From: Aurantiacibacter rhizosphaerae
GTDB taxonomy: Bacteria > Pseudomonadota > Alphaproteobacteria > Sphingomonadales > Sphingomonadaceae
Direction: 5' to 3'
NCBI RefSeq assembly: GCF_009807005.1
Contig: NZ_WUBR01000002.1
Span: 744,001 to 808,000, forward strand
DNA length: 64,000 nt
The translations under genes and the position numbers were made by a program. The notes beneath the pieces were generated by a model. The model made no database searches. It was not told where the DNA came from and saw only the letters and a program-made list of their open reading frames with translations. Positions 17,658-26,734 of the stretch are shown piece after piece (the first letter of the stretch is position 1; each line of letters begins with the position of its first letter).

Positions 17658-19001
17658 ATGAAACCGACTGACAATCCCAAGACCTACAGGGTCAAGAGCT
17701 TCGGCTGCCAGATGAACGTCTATGATGGCGAACGCATGGCCGAATTGCTGGAAGCCAAGGGCATCGCCCCCGCCGCCGATGGCGAGGAGGCGGATCTTGT
17801 GGTGCTGAACACCTGCCACATCCGCGAAAAGGCGACCGAGAAGGTCTATTCCGATATCGGGCGCCTGCAAAAGGCCGGCAAGAAGGTGGGCAAGGACCCG
17901 ATAATCGCCGTGGCGGGCTGCGTAGCCCAGGCCGAAGGTGAGGAGATCATGGCCCGCGCACCGGCGGTCGGCATGGTTGTGGGCCCGCAGGCCTATCACC
18001 GGCTGGGAGACATGCTGGACCGCGCCGTGAAGGGCGAGCGCTCTACCGATACCGACATGCCCGAGGACGCCAAGTTTTCAGCCCTGCCAAAGCGGCGCAA
18101 GGTTGCGCCAACCGCGTTCCTGACGGTGCAGGAAGGGTGCGACAAGTTCTGCACCTATTGCGTGGTGCCCTACACCCGCGGTGCGGAAATCTCTCGCCCG
18201 TTCAGCCAGTTGGTGGATGAGGCTGCAAAACTGGTGGAAGCCGGCGCCCGCGAAATCACCCTGCTGGGCCAGAATGTGAATGCATGGACCGGTGAGAATG
18301 CGAAGGGCCATGCCGTGGGCCTGGACGGATTGATCCGGGAACTGGCCAAGCTGCCGGACCTGCACCGCATCCGCTACACCACCAGCCATCCCAACGACAT
18401 GACCGACGGCCTGATCGCCGCGCATGGCGAGATCGACAAGCTGATGCCCTATCTGCACCTGCCCGTGCAGAGTGGATCGGACCGCGTGCTGAAAGCCATG
18501 AACCGCAGCCACACGGCAGAAAGCTATCTGAAACTGCTGGAACGCTTTCGCCAGGTTCGCCCCGATATCGCGCTGAGCGGCGATTTCATCGTCGGCTTTC
18601 CCGGAGAGACCGAGGACGAATTCCAGGAGACGCTGAATATCGTGGACGCGGTGGGCTATGCCGCTGCCTTCAGCTTCAAATACTCGCCCCGCCCCGGCAC
18701 GCCCGCCGCCACCATGGATGGGCAGGTCCCGCGCGAGGTGATGGACGAACGGCTGCAACGTTTGCAGGCGCATCTTGGCCGCGATCAATATGCCTTCAAC
18801 AAGGCCAGCGTTGGCAAGACCTGCGATGTACTGATCGAACGCAAGGGCCGCCGCGCGGGGCAGATGCTGGGCAAATCACCCTGGCTGCAATCTGTCTTCT
18901 TCGACAGCGACCTGCAGATCGGCGACATGGTTCGGGCCGAACTGGTTCATGCCGGGCCAAGCTCGCTTGAAGGGCGCGTGCTGGAAACTGCCACGGCCTG
19001 A
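17658..19001 (+). CDS. miaB: tRNA-2-methylthio-N6-dimethylallyladenosine synthase MiaB
   Basis: 447 residues of a methylthiotransferase. The N-terminal UPF0004 domain supplies three cysteines for the auxiliary 4Fe-4S cluster (SFGCQMN, NTCHIRE, VAGCVAQ). The radical-SAM motif is CDKFCTYC, followed by [16 protein letters not shown] and [18 protein letters not shown]-terminal TRAM domain ends the protein. MiaB adds the methylthio group to i6A37 in tRNAs reading UNN codons. I chose ATG 17658; an in-frame TTG at 17619 overlaps the plsC-like stop. In other bacteria YgfZ (here at 59.2 kb) supports MiaB activity. Confidence 0.95.
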   Translation: MKPTDNPKTYRVKSFGCQMNVYDGERMAELLEAKGIAPAADGEEADLVVLNTCHIREKATEKVYSDIGRLQKAGKKVGKDPIIAVAGCVAQAEGEEIMARAPAVGMVVGPQAYHRLGDMLDRAVKGERSTDTDMPEDAKFSALPKRRKVAPTAFLTVQEGCDKFCTYCVVPYTRGAEISRPFSQLVDEAAKLVEAGAREITLLGQNVNAWTGENAKGHAVGLDGLIRELAKLPDLHRIRYTTSHPNDMTDGLIAAHGEIDKLMPYLHLPVQSGSDRVLKAMNRSHTAESYLKLLERFRQVRPDIALSGDFIVGFPGETEDEFQETLNIVDAVGYAAAFSFKYSPRPGTPAATMDGQVPREVMDERLQRLQAHLGRDQYAFNKASVGKTCDVLIERKGRRAGQMLGKSPWLQSVFFDSDLQIGDMVRAELVHAGPSSLEGRVLETATA

Positions 19002-19041
19002 GGTGGCCTGACGCGGCCTGAGGCAATTCGCAGTTGCCGCG

Positions 19042-19938
19042 CTAATCCATATAGGCGCGCACCACTGCGGCAGGCAGGCTGCGTGCCGATGCATCGGGGC
19101 TGAGGCCATATAGCGCGCGCAGATAGGCGCGATCGAAACGTGTCATCTCCTCCTCGCCCTCCCCGGCCATGAACGGTGATGTGACGGATGGTGGAACATC
19201 GAACACGAAATCATCCGGCATCATGCCCGGCGCCAGCAGTCGCATGGTGGCAAAATCGCTGACGCGTTCCAGATCCATTCCCACCAGCCAATCGGTTTCC
19301 ATCACCACTGCCCCGCTCACCACCGCCCTGCTGTGGCTTGGCGAGGTGCGCCCCGGTCGGCCGTGGCTATTCACCCTGACACCGACATAGAGCGGGCTTG
19401 CCCCGGCTGCGCCCGGCACGGTGGAACTGTGCGCCATCCTGCCGCCCTGCTGAGAACGATCCTCCAGATTGTGCCAAGCCACCACCGGATCGCCGCGCCG
19501 CGCCTCTGCCTTTACGCGGGTGCGATTATCGGGTTGCAGGAGGCCGGGCTGCTGTTCTTCCAGCAGGCCGATCAGGTCCGCCGCATCAGCCACCACGAAG
19601 ATGACGGCATTCGCGCGGCATTTGCCCTCTTCCACATCAAGGCCCGCCTCGCGCGCATTGGCCAGCACCCTTTCGCGCACGAAGGCATTGGCGCGCGATG
19701 CCATGCCGGTAACGTGCAGGCACAGCGGGTCCAGAAAGCGGACCAGCGGCTGTGTGCTGCCCCGTTCGCGCATGATCGCATGCACCGTCTCGCGCACATC
19801 GGAATCATCCGGCAGATCGCCGCTAACCACGATGTCTCTGCCTTCGGGCGCATCCTGCGCCCCATCCTGCGCCTGTGCGGGCGTGAATGGCACGGCGGTG
19901 CACAGCGCGATTGCGGCAAAGGATCGGCGTAAATCCAT
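19042..19938 (-). CDS. Exported protein of unknown function
   Basis: 298 residues that I do not recognise as a named family. A cleavable signal peptide is clear (FAAIALCTAVPFTPAQAQDG, residues 7-26). The mature part begins with an acidic, disordered-looking stretch and then RDIVVSGDLPDDSDVRE, continues with VRFLDPLCLHVTGM and has a late FDRAYLRALYGL, a pattern I associate with uncharacterised sphingomonad secreted proteins. Two cysteines (CLH, GKCRAN) could form a disulfide. It is convergent with miaB (40-nt gap) and divergent from phoH. No enzymatic motif is evident. Confidence 0.75.
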   Translation of the reverse strand: MDLRRSFAAIALCTAVPFTPAQAQDGAQDAPEGRDIVVSGDLPDDSDVRETVHAIMRERGSTQPLVRFLDPLCLHVTGMASRANAFVRERVLANAREAGLDVEEGKCRANAVIFVVADAADLIGLLEEQQPGLLQPDNRTRVKAEARRGDPVVAWHNLEDRSQQGGRMAHSSTVPGAAGASPLYVGVRVNSHGRPGRTSPSHSRAVVSGAVVMETDWLVGMDLERVSDFATMRLLAPGMMPDDFVFDVPPSVTSPFMAGEGEEEMTRFDRAYLRALYGLSPDASARSLPAAVVRAYMD

Positions 19939-20067
19939 GGCGTCAGACTATATCGTGTTGCGCCTAAATGCCAATTTCCACCGTCATCTTGCACCCTGTG
20001 GCTTGCCACGCGGCGTTCGAGGCTTATCTTCCCAATACCAGCCGCGAAAGGAAACGCCCAAGCTCGC

Positions 20068-21111
20068 ATGGCCCGCAAACCACACCGTGATGACGGCAAT
20101 CATGCCGCCACGATCGCCCATCCCGAACAGCGACGCGATGCCTCACGGCGCGCTCGGGTAGAGGTTTCGTTCGACGATCAGGCCGTGCTTGGTGCGTTGT
20201 TCGGACAATTCGATGCCAACCTTGTGCAGATAGAAAACCGGCTGGGCGTGTTCATCGCGGCCCGCGGGGATACCATCTCCATCGAAGGCACGCAGGATCA
20301 GGTCGCCCGCGCGCGCGATGTGCTGATGAAATTGCATGAAAAACTGCTGACCGGGGAAGATATGGATGCAGGCGCCATCGATGCGCTGATCTCCATGTCG
20401 GACGAACCCACGCTGGAAGGGATCATCACAGGCGATGCCAAGGTGCCGCCCATCATGATCCGCACCCGCAAGAAAACCATCAGCCCGCGCAGCGCAACGC
20501 AGGCCGATTACATGCACCTGCTGGCCAGCCGGGAACTGATTTTCGCGCTGGGTCCGGCAGGAACGGGCAAGACCTATCTGGCCGTCGCGCAGGCCGTAAG
20601 CCAGTTGATCACCGGCAGCGTGCAGCGCCTGATCCTGTCACGCCCCGCGGTGGAGGCAGGCGAACGGCTGGGCTTCCTGCCGGGTGACATGAAGGAGAAG
20701 GTCGATCCCTATCTTCGCCCGCTTTACGATGCACTGTATGATTGCATGCCGCCCGAACAGGTGGACCGCCGCATTGCCAGCGGAGAGATAGAAATCGCCC
20801 CCATCGCCTTCATGCGCGGGCGCACGCTCGCCGATGCCTTCGTGATCCTGGACGAGGCGCAGAACACCACGAAGGAACAGATGAAGATGTTCCTCACCCG
20901 CTTTGGCCAGAACAGCCGCATGGTGGTGTGCGGCGATCCGCGCCAGGTGGATATTCCCGGCGGCGACAAGATGAGCGGGCTGGCCGATGCGGTGGAGCGC
21001 GTTGAAGGGCTGGAAGGCATCGGCGTTACCCGCTTCACCACGGCAGACGTTGTGCGTCACCCCATCGTCGGGCGCATCGTGGCCGCTTACGAGGGCGACA
21101 ACGCCGCCTGA
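20068..21111 (+). CDS. phoH: PhoH family NTPase (YbeZ)
   Basis: 347 residues. An N-terminal KH-like region (about 30-110) precedes the P-loop ATPase with Walker A GPAGTGKT, SRPAVEAGERLGFLPGD, Walker B FVILDEAQN and CGDPRQVD. PhoH/YbeZ is an RNA-helicase-like ATPase that works with the endonuclease YbeY in ribosome and RNA quality control. The genes phoH-ybeY-corC are arranged as in E. coli ybeZ-ybeY-ybeX. The ATG at 20068 has weak RBS support (GAAAGG about 15 nt upstream). The stop is 4 nt from the ybeY start. Confidence 0.93.
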   Translation: MARKPHRDDGNHAATIAHPEQRRDASRRARVEVSFDDQAVLGALFGQFDANLVQIENRLGVFIAARGDTISIEGTQDQVARARDVLMKLHEKLLTGEDMDAGAIDALISMSDEPTLEGIITGDAKVPPIMIRTRKKTISPRSATQADYMHLLASRELIFALGPAGTGKTYLAVAQAVSQLITGSVQRLILSRPAVEAGERLGFLPGDMKEKVDPYLRPLYDALYDCMPPEQVDRRIASGEIEIAPIAFMRGRTLADAFVILDEAQNTTKEQMKMFLTRFGQNSRMVVCGDPRQVDIPGGDKMSGLADAVERVEGLEGIGVTRFTTADVVRHPIVGRIVAAYEGDNAA

Positions 21112-21115
21112 TCCC

Positions 21116-21622
21116 GTGGAACTGGAAATCGATATCGAGGACTGGGCTGGCGAGAACTGGCCGCAAGGCGAGTGGCACGCGTTGGCAGAGCGCGTTGCCA
21201 ATGCGGCGCAGCAGGTGGCGCCCGAACTGGCGAACCCGCGCCTTGTAGCCAGCCTGCTGTTCACCAGCGATGATCGCATTCACGAACTCAACCGTGAATG
21301 GCGCCAGCGCGACAAACCTACCAATGTCCTCAGCTTCCCCATGCTGGAGCGCACCGATCTCGTCCATCTGGACCCGGACGATGGCCCGCCCGAAATGCTG
21401 GGCGATATCGCCCTTGCCCATGAAACCTGCGCGCGCGAGGCGGAGGCGAAGGGCGCTGCATTGCAGGATCACGCGGCCCATCTGATCCTCCACGGCTTTC
21501 TCCACCTGGCCGGTCATGATCACGAAGTATCAGAAGCCGATGCCGATAAAATGGAGGCACTGGAAATTAAGGCGCTTGCACTATTGGGTATCGACAACCC
21601 ATATAGTGACACCAATTCCTGA
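21116..21622 (+). CDS. ybeY: Endoribonuclease YbeY (rRNA maturation factor)
   Basis: 168 residues. The signature HGFLHLAGHDH supplies the three zinc-binding histidines, preceded by RDKPTNVLSFPM and GDIALAHETC. YbeY trims the 16S rRNA 3' end and acts in late 30S quality control. The likely start is GTG 21116 (VELEIDIEDW), 4 nt after the phoH stop; the longer reading frame upstream lies inside phoH. It is followed after 20 nt by the CorC-like gene. Confidence 0.92.
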   Translation: MELEIDIEDWAGENWPQGEWHALAERVANAAQQVAPELANPRLVASLLFTSDDRIHELNREWRQRDKPTNVLSFPMLERTDLVHLDPDDGPPEMLGDIALAHETCAREAEAKGAALQDHAAHLILHGFLHLAGHDHEVSEADADKMEALEIKALALLGIDNPYSDTNS

Positions 21623-21642
21623 ACGGAGAAAGTTACAGGGCG

Positions 21643-22605
21643 ATGCCCGATACTGACAGACCTGACGATTCCCAAACCGGAGAATCGGAAAGTAGCAACG
21701 GCCTTGGTCAAAATGGAGGCCAGTCCGGTGGATTGTGGAATGCCATCCGCGGCCTTTTTGAAGACCAGGGCGATACCAGCCTGCGCGCACAGCTGGAAGA
21801 AGCCATTGACGAGCATGAGGATGAAGCGGCCAATGGCGGCGACAGGTCATCAAAGGGGGACTTGTCCAGCGTCGAACTGACGATGCTGCGCAATTTGCTG
21901 CATTTCAGCGAGCATGACGCCGATGATGTGGCCATCCCGCGAAAGGAGATCATCGCGGTGGAGGCTACTGCACCATGGTCTGAAATGGTGGGCCTGTTCG
22001 CCGAACACGGTATCTCCCGCATGCCCGTTTATAGGGATCAGCTGGATGATGTGATCGGCATGATGCACCTGAAGGATGTGTTCGCCTATCTGGCCGGTGG
22101 CAAGGAACCGCCTGCCGACTGGACCGTGCTGCTGCGCCAGCCGCTGTATGTGCCGCAGGCGCGCGGCGCGCTGGATGTGCTGGCCGACATGCGCCAGCGG
22201 CGTGTGCACCTTGCCATCGTGGTGGATGAATTTTCCGGCACCGACGGCATCATCACGATCGAGGATCTGGTCGAGGAAATCGTCGGCGAGATCGAGGATG
22301 AGCATGACGAGGCACCGATCGAACAGGTCGTGGCTATCGACGAGGGCGTGTGGGACGCCGATGCCAGCGTTGAGCTGGAAGACGTGGCCAAGGTGGTTGG
22401 CGATCCGGCCTTGGCAGAGGTGGAAGAATCGGTGGATACGCTGGGCGGGCTTGCCTTCGTGCTGGCGCAGGAGGTTCCGCAGCCCGGCACCATCCTTACG
22501 CACCCCAGCGGCTGGCGGATCGAGGTGACTGCGGGCGATGAAACCCATGTCACGCGCCTGCGCCTCCACAGCCCCTCGCCAAGCAGCGAACTGGACGATA
22601 TCTGA
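21643..22605 (+). CDS. CBS-domain hemolysin/CorC family protein (YbeX-like)
   Basis: 320 residues with no membrane segments, matching the soluble CorC/YbeX form. A polar N-terminus (about 75 residues) is followed by a CBS pair (about 90-220, with ISRMPVYRDQLDDVIGMMHLKDV and VDEFSGTDGIITIEDLVEEIVGEIEDEHD) and a C-terminal CorC_HlyC domain. The family is linked to magnesium/cobalt efflux and, as YbeX, to ribosome biology. Its place behind phoH-ybeY supports the YbeX identity. The usual next gene, lnt, is absent here; an unrelated LysR gene follows after 107 nt. Confidence 0.9.
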   Translation: MPDTDRPDDSQTGESESSNGLGQNGGQSGGLWNAIRGLFEDQGDTSLRAQLEEAIDEHEDEAANGGDRSSKGDLSSVELTMLRNLLHFSEHDADDVAIPRKEIIAVEATAPWSEMVGLFAEHGISRMPVYRDQLDDVIGMMHLKDVFAYLAGGKEPPADWTVLLRQPLYVPQARGALDVLADMRQRRVHLAIVVDEFSGTDGIITIEDLVEEIVGEIEDEHDEAPIEQVVAIDEGVWDADASVELEDVAKVVGDPALAEVEESVDTLGGLAFVLAQEVPQPGTILTHPSGWRIEVTAGDETHVTRLRLHSPSPSSELDDI

Positions 22606-22712
22606 GGTCAAATCTCTCGCATCGCAGCAATTTTTTTGCATTGCGGCAGAAACATTCCGAAAACCGCCACTTTGCCCTCGACAGGGGCAGCTTTTGAACA
22701 GACATTGCCGCC

Positions 22713-23591
22713 ATGCGCAGACTTCCGCCCCTAAGAGCCCTCGAAGCGTTCATCCGCGTTGTGCGCCTGGGTTCCGCGCGTTCTGCCGCCAGCGAACTGG
22801 GCCTCAGCCCATCCGCATTGTCCCGGCGGATCAGCAATCTGGAAAGCTTTACCGGGCGCAAGCTGTTCTCCCGCTCTGGCCAGACGATGAAGCTGACGGA
22901 CGAGGGGCGCACCTTTTACGATGCCGTTGCCCCGCATCTTGAAGCGCTGGCAGCGGCGGTGGAATCGCAGAGCGAGAACCTGCAATTGCTGCGCCTGCGG
23001 CTGGGCGTAATGCCCCTGTTCGGCACGCAGCGGTTGTTCCCCCGGCTGAACGAATTGCGCTCCGTCCACCCGCGCCTGCATCTGGATATTGACACCGGCC
23101 CGCACCTGATTGACCGTGTTGGTGATACGCTGGATGCTGCCATCGGGCTGATGCAGGATCCCGATCCCACGCTGTATTCCGTACAGCTGGACCAGAACAC
23201 GGTTCACGCCATCGCCAGCACCCAACTGGCGCAGGAACTGGGCGACACGCCCGATATCGCTCTGCTGGAAAAGCAGACTTTCCTGCTGCACACCGATATG
23301 CCGCGCAGTTTCGATGCATGGAAAGCGGCGCTGGGCATGGAAAGGCTGCAGCCATCGGCGGTGGACCATTACGATTCCGGCCAGCTGATCCTGGAAGCCG
23401 CGGCGCAGGGCATCGGCATCGCCATGATGCATGACGATCACCTGGCGCGAAATAACGACCCCCGACTGGCGCGGCTGTATGATGTGGAGGTGGAGAGCCC
23501 CTACTCATACTGGTTCATCTGCCGCCCCGCCGATCTTGAGGCGCGTCCCGTGCGGATTTTCCACGACTGGATCGTGCAAGCAGGCCTCTAG
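22713..23591 (+). CDS. LysR family transcriptional regulator, GcvA-like
   Basis: 292 residues. The N-terminal winged helix-turn-helix reads LRALEAFIRVVRLGSARSAASELGLSPSALSRRISNLE; a C-terminal periplasmic-binding-protein-like effector domain follows. The sequence style (PPLRALEAF, GIGIAMMHDD) is closest to the GcvA/AmpR branch. The gene it controls is not obvious. The secreted NTF2-fold gene begins 70 nt downstream in the same direction, rather than divergently as LysR targets often are. The start ATG 22713 gives MRRLPPLRALEAF. Confidence 0.88.
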   Translation: MRRLPPLRALEAFIRVVRLGSARSAASELGLSPSALSRRISNLESFTGRKLFSRSGQTMKLTDEGRTFYDAVAPHLEALAAAVESQSENLQLLRLRLGVMPLFGTQRLFPRLNELRSVHPRLHLDIDTGPHLIDRVGDTLDAAIGLMQDPDPTLYSVQLDQNTVHAIASTQLAQELGDTPDIALLEKQTFLLHTDMPRSFDAWKAALGMERLQPSAVDHYDSGQLILEAAAQGIGIAMMHDDHLARNNDPRLARLYDVEVESPYSYWFICRPADLEARPVRIFHDWIVQAGL

Positions 23592-23661
23592 CATCGCGGG
23601 GCGAAATCGTGCATCTTCGGGCAAAGTCAACAAGACTGGTTCAACCTGGGAGGACCGCCCG

Positions 23662-24639
23662 ATGAAACTACTGACTGCCTTTCTTGCCACTGCCGCTGTA
23701 TCGCTTACCCCCTTCGTTGCCGCGCCTGCTGCCGCGCAGATGCGGGCGCTGAACGATCCCGTTACCGCGCATCCCGATCCTGAAAGCCTGTTCACCAGCG
23801 ACGATCCCGAACTGCATCGCAACAAGCAGGCGGCGCTGCACATCATGCGCGAATTGCTGCAATGCAATCAGTGGGATCGCGCGGGCGAATGGCTGACCGA
23901 TCGCTATATCCAGCACAACCCCATGGCCGCATCCGGCTTGGAGGGTGTGATCTATTATTTCACCGAAGTCGCCAAGCGGCCCCGCACAGACGATTGCGGC
24001 ACGCTGACCAGCCCCATCGTGGACGTGGTGGCCGAAGATGACCTGGTGACCGTGCTGATCAAGCGCGAGGTGCCCTATGCCGATAATCCGGATGAAACCT
24101 ACACCACCACATGGTTCGACACATGGCGCTTCGTGGATGGCAAGGCGGACGTGCACTGGGATCCGGCAACCCTGCCGCCTGCCCCGCCCCAATCGGCTGC
24201 CCCCGCCTCACCAGAGCAGGAATTGGCAGACCGCGCCGCGATAGAGGATCTGATGTGGCGCTATGTCCGCGCGACGGACACGCTGGACGCCGATGCCTAT
24301 GCCGCCGTCTTCACGCCGGACGGATCGTTCAACACCGTGCAGGGGCACGATGCCTTGCGCGGGATGATCGGTTCGCTGCAGGAAGGCAACGCCGGACGTT
24401 TCGCGCGGGGCGAGCTGCCGGGCGCCGGCATGTATCACATCATGTCGAACCAGCAGATCGAGTTCGTCGATGCCGATCACGCCCGCGTTCATTATTACTG
24501 GCAGACGCTGTTCGGCGGCGGTGCCGGTGTCGATCCCGCCCCGCGCGTGGCCGCGGTTGGCCGCGGTGTGGATGATGTGGTGCGCGTGGATGGCGAATGG
24601 CTGATCAAGACGCGCAACGTGGCCCCGACGGAGGGCTGA
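23662..24639 (+). CDS. Secreted protein with two NTF2-like (SnoaL) domains
   Basis: 325 residues. A signal peptide ends at APAAAQ (residues 21-26). Two NTF2-fold domains follow. The first (about 45-175) resembles SnoaL-type polyketide-cyclase-like proteins with RYIQHNPMAASGLEGV. The second (about 195-320) matches SnoaL_4, with DRAAIEDLMWRYVRATDTLDADAYAAVFTPDG. They are joined by a Pro/Ala-rich linker (PPAPPQSAAPAS). Each domain could bind a hydrophobic small molecule; no catalytic function can be assigned. The RBS GGGAGGA (23648-23654) supports ATG 23662. A strong bidirectional terminator follows. Confidence 0.82.
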   Translation: MKLLTAFLATAAVSLTPFVAAPAAAQMRALNDPVTAHPDPESLFTSDDPELHRNKQAALHIMRELLQCNQWDRAGEWLTDRYIQHNPMAASGLEGVIYYFTEVAKRPRTDDCGTLTSPIVDVVAEDDLVTVLIKREVPYADNPDETYTTTWFDTWRFVDGKADVHWDPATLPPAPPQSAAPASPEQELADRAAIEDLMWRYVRATDTLDADAYAAVFTPDGSFNTVQGHDALRGMIGSLQEGNAGRFARGELPGAGMYHIMSNQQIEFVDADHARVHYYWQTLFGGGAGVDPAPRVAAVGRGVDDVVRVDGEWLIKTRNVAPTEG

Positions 24640-24661
24640 ACAGCGCCTCCGCCTTCAACGA

Positions 24662-24691
24662 AAAAGGGGCGCCTCGACGGGCGCCCCTTTT
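24662..24691. terminator. Bidirectional rho-independent terminator
   Basis: A perfect 12-nt inverted repeat, AAAAGGGGCGCC (24662-24673) and GGCGCCCCTTTT (24680-24691), has a 6-nt loop and gives a U-run on either strand. It separates the NTF2 gene from the convergent cyclophilin gene. Confidence 0.93.
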
Positions 24692-24697
24692 GTTTGA

Positions 24698-25162
24698 TCA
24701 GGCGACGGTTGCCTTGGTGATCTTGCCAGGGTTCGCGGGCGGTTCGCCCTTGGGCAGCGCATCGATGTGCTCCATGCCGCTCTCTACCTCGCCCCATACG
24801 GTGTACTGGTTATCCAGGAAGCGGGCATCGTCGAACACCACGAAGAACTGCGAGTTGGCGCTGTTCGGGTCCTGCGTGCGGGCCATCGAGCATACGCCGC
24901 GCACATGCGGCACATTGCTGAACTCCTGCTTCAGATCGGGCTTGTCCGATCCGCTCATGCCGGTGCCGGTGGGATCGCCGCCCTGCGCCATGAAACCGGG
25001 GATCACGCGGTGGAACACCACGCCATCGTAGAAGCCTTCCTTGGCGAGTTCCGTGATGCGGGCCACGTGATTGGGGGCCACATCGCTGCGCAGCTTGATG
25101 ACGACATCGCCGCCCTTGCCGTCGCCGCAATCGACGGTGAATGTCAGTTTTTCGTCGGCCAT
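24698..25162 (-). CDS. ppiB: Cyclophilin-type peptidyl-prolyl cis-trans isomerase
   Basis: 154 residues of a single cyclophilin domain without signal peptide, therefore cytoplasmic. Active-site motifs are FHRVIPGFMAQGGDPTGTG, SMARTQDPNSANSQFFV and the tail GEVESGMEHIDAL. It catalyses proline isomerisation during folding. The expected tryptophan of the cyclosporin site is kept in YTVWGEV. The start ATG 25162 has AAGGAG (on the minus strand) close upstream. Confidence 0.93.
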   Translation of the reverse strand: MADEKLTFTVDCGDGKGGDVVIKLRSDVAPNHVARITELAKEGFYDGVVFHRVIPGFMAQGGDPTGTGMSGSDKPDLKQEFSNVPHVRGVCSMARTQDPNSANSQFFVVFDDARFLDNQYTVWGEVESGMEHIDALPKGEPPANPGKITKATVA

Positions 25163-25288
25163 ATTGAATCTCCTTGAAAAGTTGGGGGCGATCTAGAGGA
25201 TCATCGGGGCAAAGTCACGGCCCCAAAAACCATGACCGCCCGCAGCGCGCCTTGCTTTTGCAGCCAAGCTGCATAGAGCCTGCAAATC

Positions 25289-26719
25289 ATGGCCGAGAGC
25301 GATCTTCACGAACTGGACGGGCAGACCGCCGCGCCCGAAGAGCCCAAGCAGGGCGAAGGCGAGCAGTTCGATGAGGAGAACCGCCTGAAGCCCGAATTCG
25401 TGCGGCAGGTGCGCGAGGCGCTGTATGACGAGATCGAGGACAGCGTCTACGATCTGGTAGAACCGCTGCACCCCGCCGACATCGCCGACCTTTTCGAGCT
25501 GCTGGAGCGCAAGGAGCGCAACGACCTGGCCGCCGCCATCACCGATCTGATGAGCAGCGACGTGGTGGCGGAGCTGAACGATTACGTTCGTGAGGACATG
25601 GTGGAGGCGCTGCCGCCCGAAGCCGTTGCCGAAATCGTCGGCCAGCTGGATACCGACGACGCCGTCCAGCTGATCGAGGATCTGGACGAGATCGACCAGC
25701 GCGCCATCCTGGCCGAGGTGCAGGCGGAAGACCGCGCGGTTATCGAAACCGCCCTCGCCTATCCCGAAGAATCCGCCGGGCGCCTGATGCAGCGCGAACT
25801 GATCGCGGTGCCCGATTCGATGAGCGTGGGCGACCTTATCGATTACCTGCGCGCCGAAGATCATTTGACGACCGAATTCTGGGAAGTCTTTGTGGTGGAC
25901 CATCGTTTCCACCCCGTCGGCACGATCCAGCTTTCGTGGATATTGCGCACCCCGCGCTCTGTCGCGCTTACCGATGTGATGAAGCGCGACCAGACGCTGA
26001 TCCCCGTGGCGATGGACCAGGAAGAGGTAGCCCTGCGCTTCCAGAAATACGCCCTGATCTCCGCCGCCGTGGTGGATGAAAGCGGGCGGCTGGTGGGCCA
26101 GCTGACGGTGGACGATATCGTCCACATCATTTCCGAAGAGGCGGGCGAGGATGCCCTGCTGATGAGCGGCGCTGGCGAAGGTGACATTAACGAGCCTTTG
26201 CGAGATGCCTATTCCGCCCGCGTGCGCTGGCTGGTGGCCAATTTGGGCACAGCCGTGGTTGCCAGCGCGATCATCGCCTTTTTCGGTGCCGCGATCGAAC
26301 AATTGGTGGCGCTGGCCATACTGATGCCGATTGTCGCCAGCATCGGCGGCAACGCCGGTACGCAGACGATGGCCGTAACCGTGCGCGCCATCGCCATGAA
26401 CCAGCTGACCAAGTCCAACACCAAGCGCATCCTGCTGCGAGAGCTGAAGGTGGCGCTGATGAACGGCGCAACCATCGCGGTGCTGATCGGAATTGCCACA
26501 GCGGTGCTGTTCACGCCCGAGCTGGGCGCGGTGATTGCGGCGGCCATGATCATCAACATCATCGTGTCTGGCATGGCAGGCGTGATGGTGCCAGTGGCGT
26601 TTGAGCGGCTGGATCAGGACCCTGCCGTTGCCAGCAGCGTGTTCGTGACAATGATCACCGATTCGATGGGCTTCTTCGCCTTCCTCGGCCTTGCCGTGGC
26701 GGCCGGGCTGGCCGGATAG
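25289..26719 (+). CDS. mgtE: Magnesium transporter MgtE
   Basis: 476 residues with the MgtE plan. A cytosolic N-domain (about 45-150, LHPADIADLFELLERKERNDL), a CBS pair (about 150-275, YLRAEDHLTTEFWEVFVVD and AAVVDESGRLVGQLTVDDI) and five C-terminal membrane helices (about 310-476) are present. PIVASIGGNAGTQTMAVTVRAIA is the signature of the pore-lining region. MgtE is a magnesium-gated Mg2+ channel. I looked for an M-box-like leader in the 126 nt upstream and saw none. It is divergent from the cyclophilin gene and convergent with the SLC13 gene, 15 nt apart. Confidence 0.94.
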   Translation: MAESDLHELDGQTAAPEEPKQGEGEQFDEENRLKPEFVRQVREALYDEIEDSVYDLVEPLHPADIADLFELLERKERNDLAAAITDLMSSDVVAELNDYVREDMVEALPPEAVAEIVGQLDTDDAVQLIEDLDEIDQRAILAEVQAEDRAVIETALAYPEESAGRLMQRELIAVPDSMSVGDLIDYLRAEDHLTTEFWEVFVVDHRFHPVGTIQLSWILRTPRSVALTDVMKRDQTLIPVAMDQEEVALRFQKYALISAAVVDESGRLVGQLTVDDIVHIISEEAGEDALLMSGAGEGDINEPLRDAYSARVRWLVANLGTAVVASAIIAFFGAAIEQLVALAILMPIVASIGGNAGTQTMAVTVRAIAMNQLTKSNTKRILLRELKVALMNGATIAVLIGIATAVLFTPELGAVIAAAMIINIIVSGMAGVMVPVAFERLDQDPAVASSVFVTMITDSMGFFAFLGLAVAAGLAG

Positions 26720-26734
26720 ATCCGCCTCGCGGCC

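Noticed and set aside
25163-25288. Magnesium riboswitch (M-box or similar) upstream of mgtE
   Set aside because: Looked for paired helices and conserved loops; only weak, short pairings were seen.
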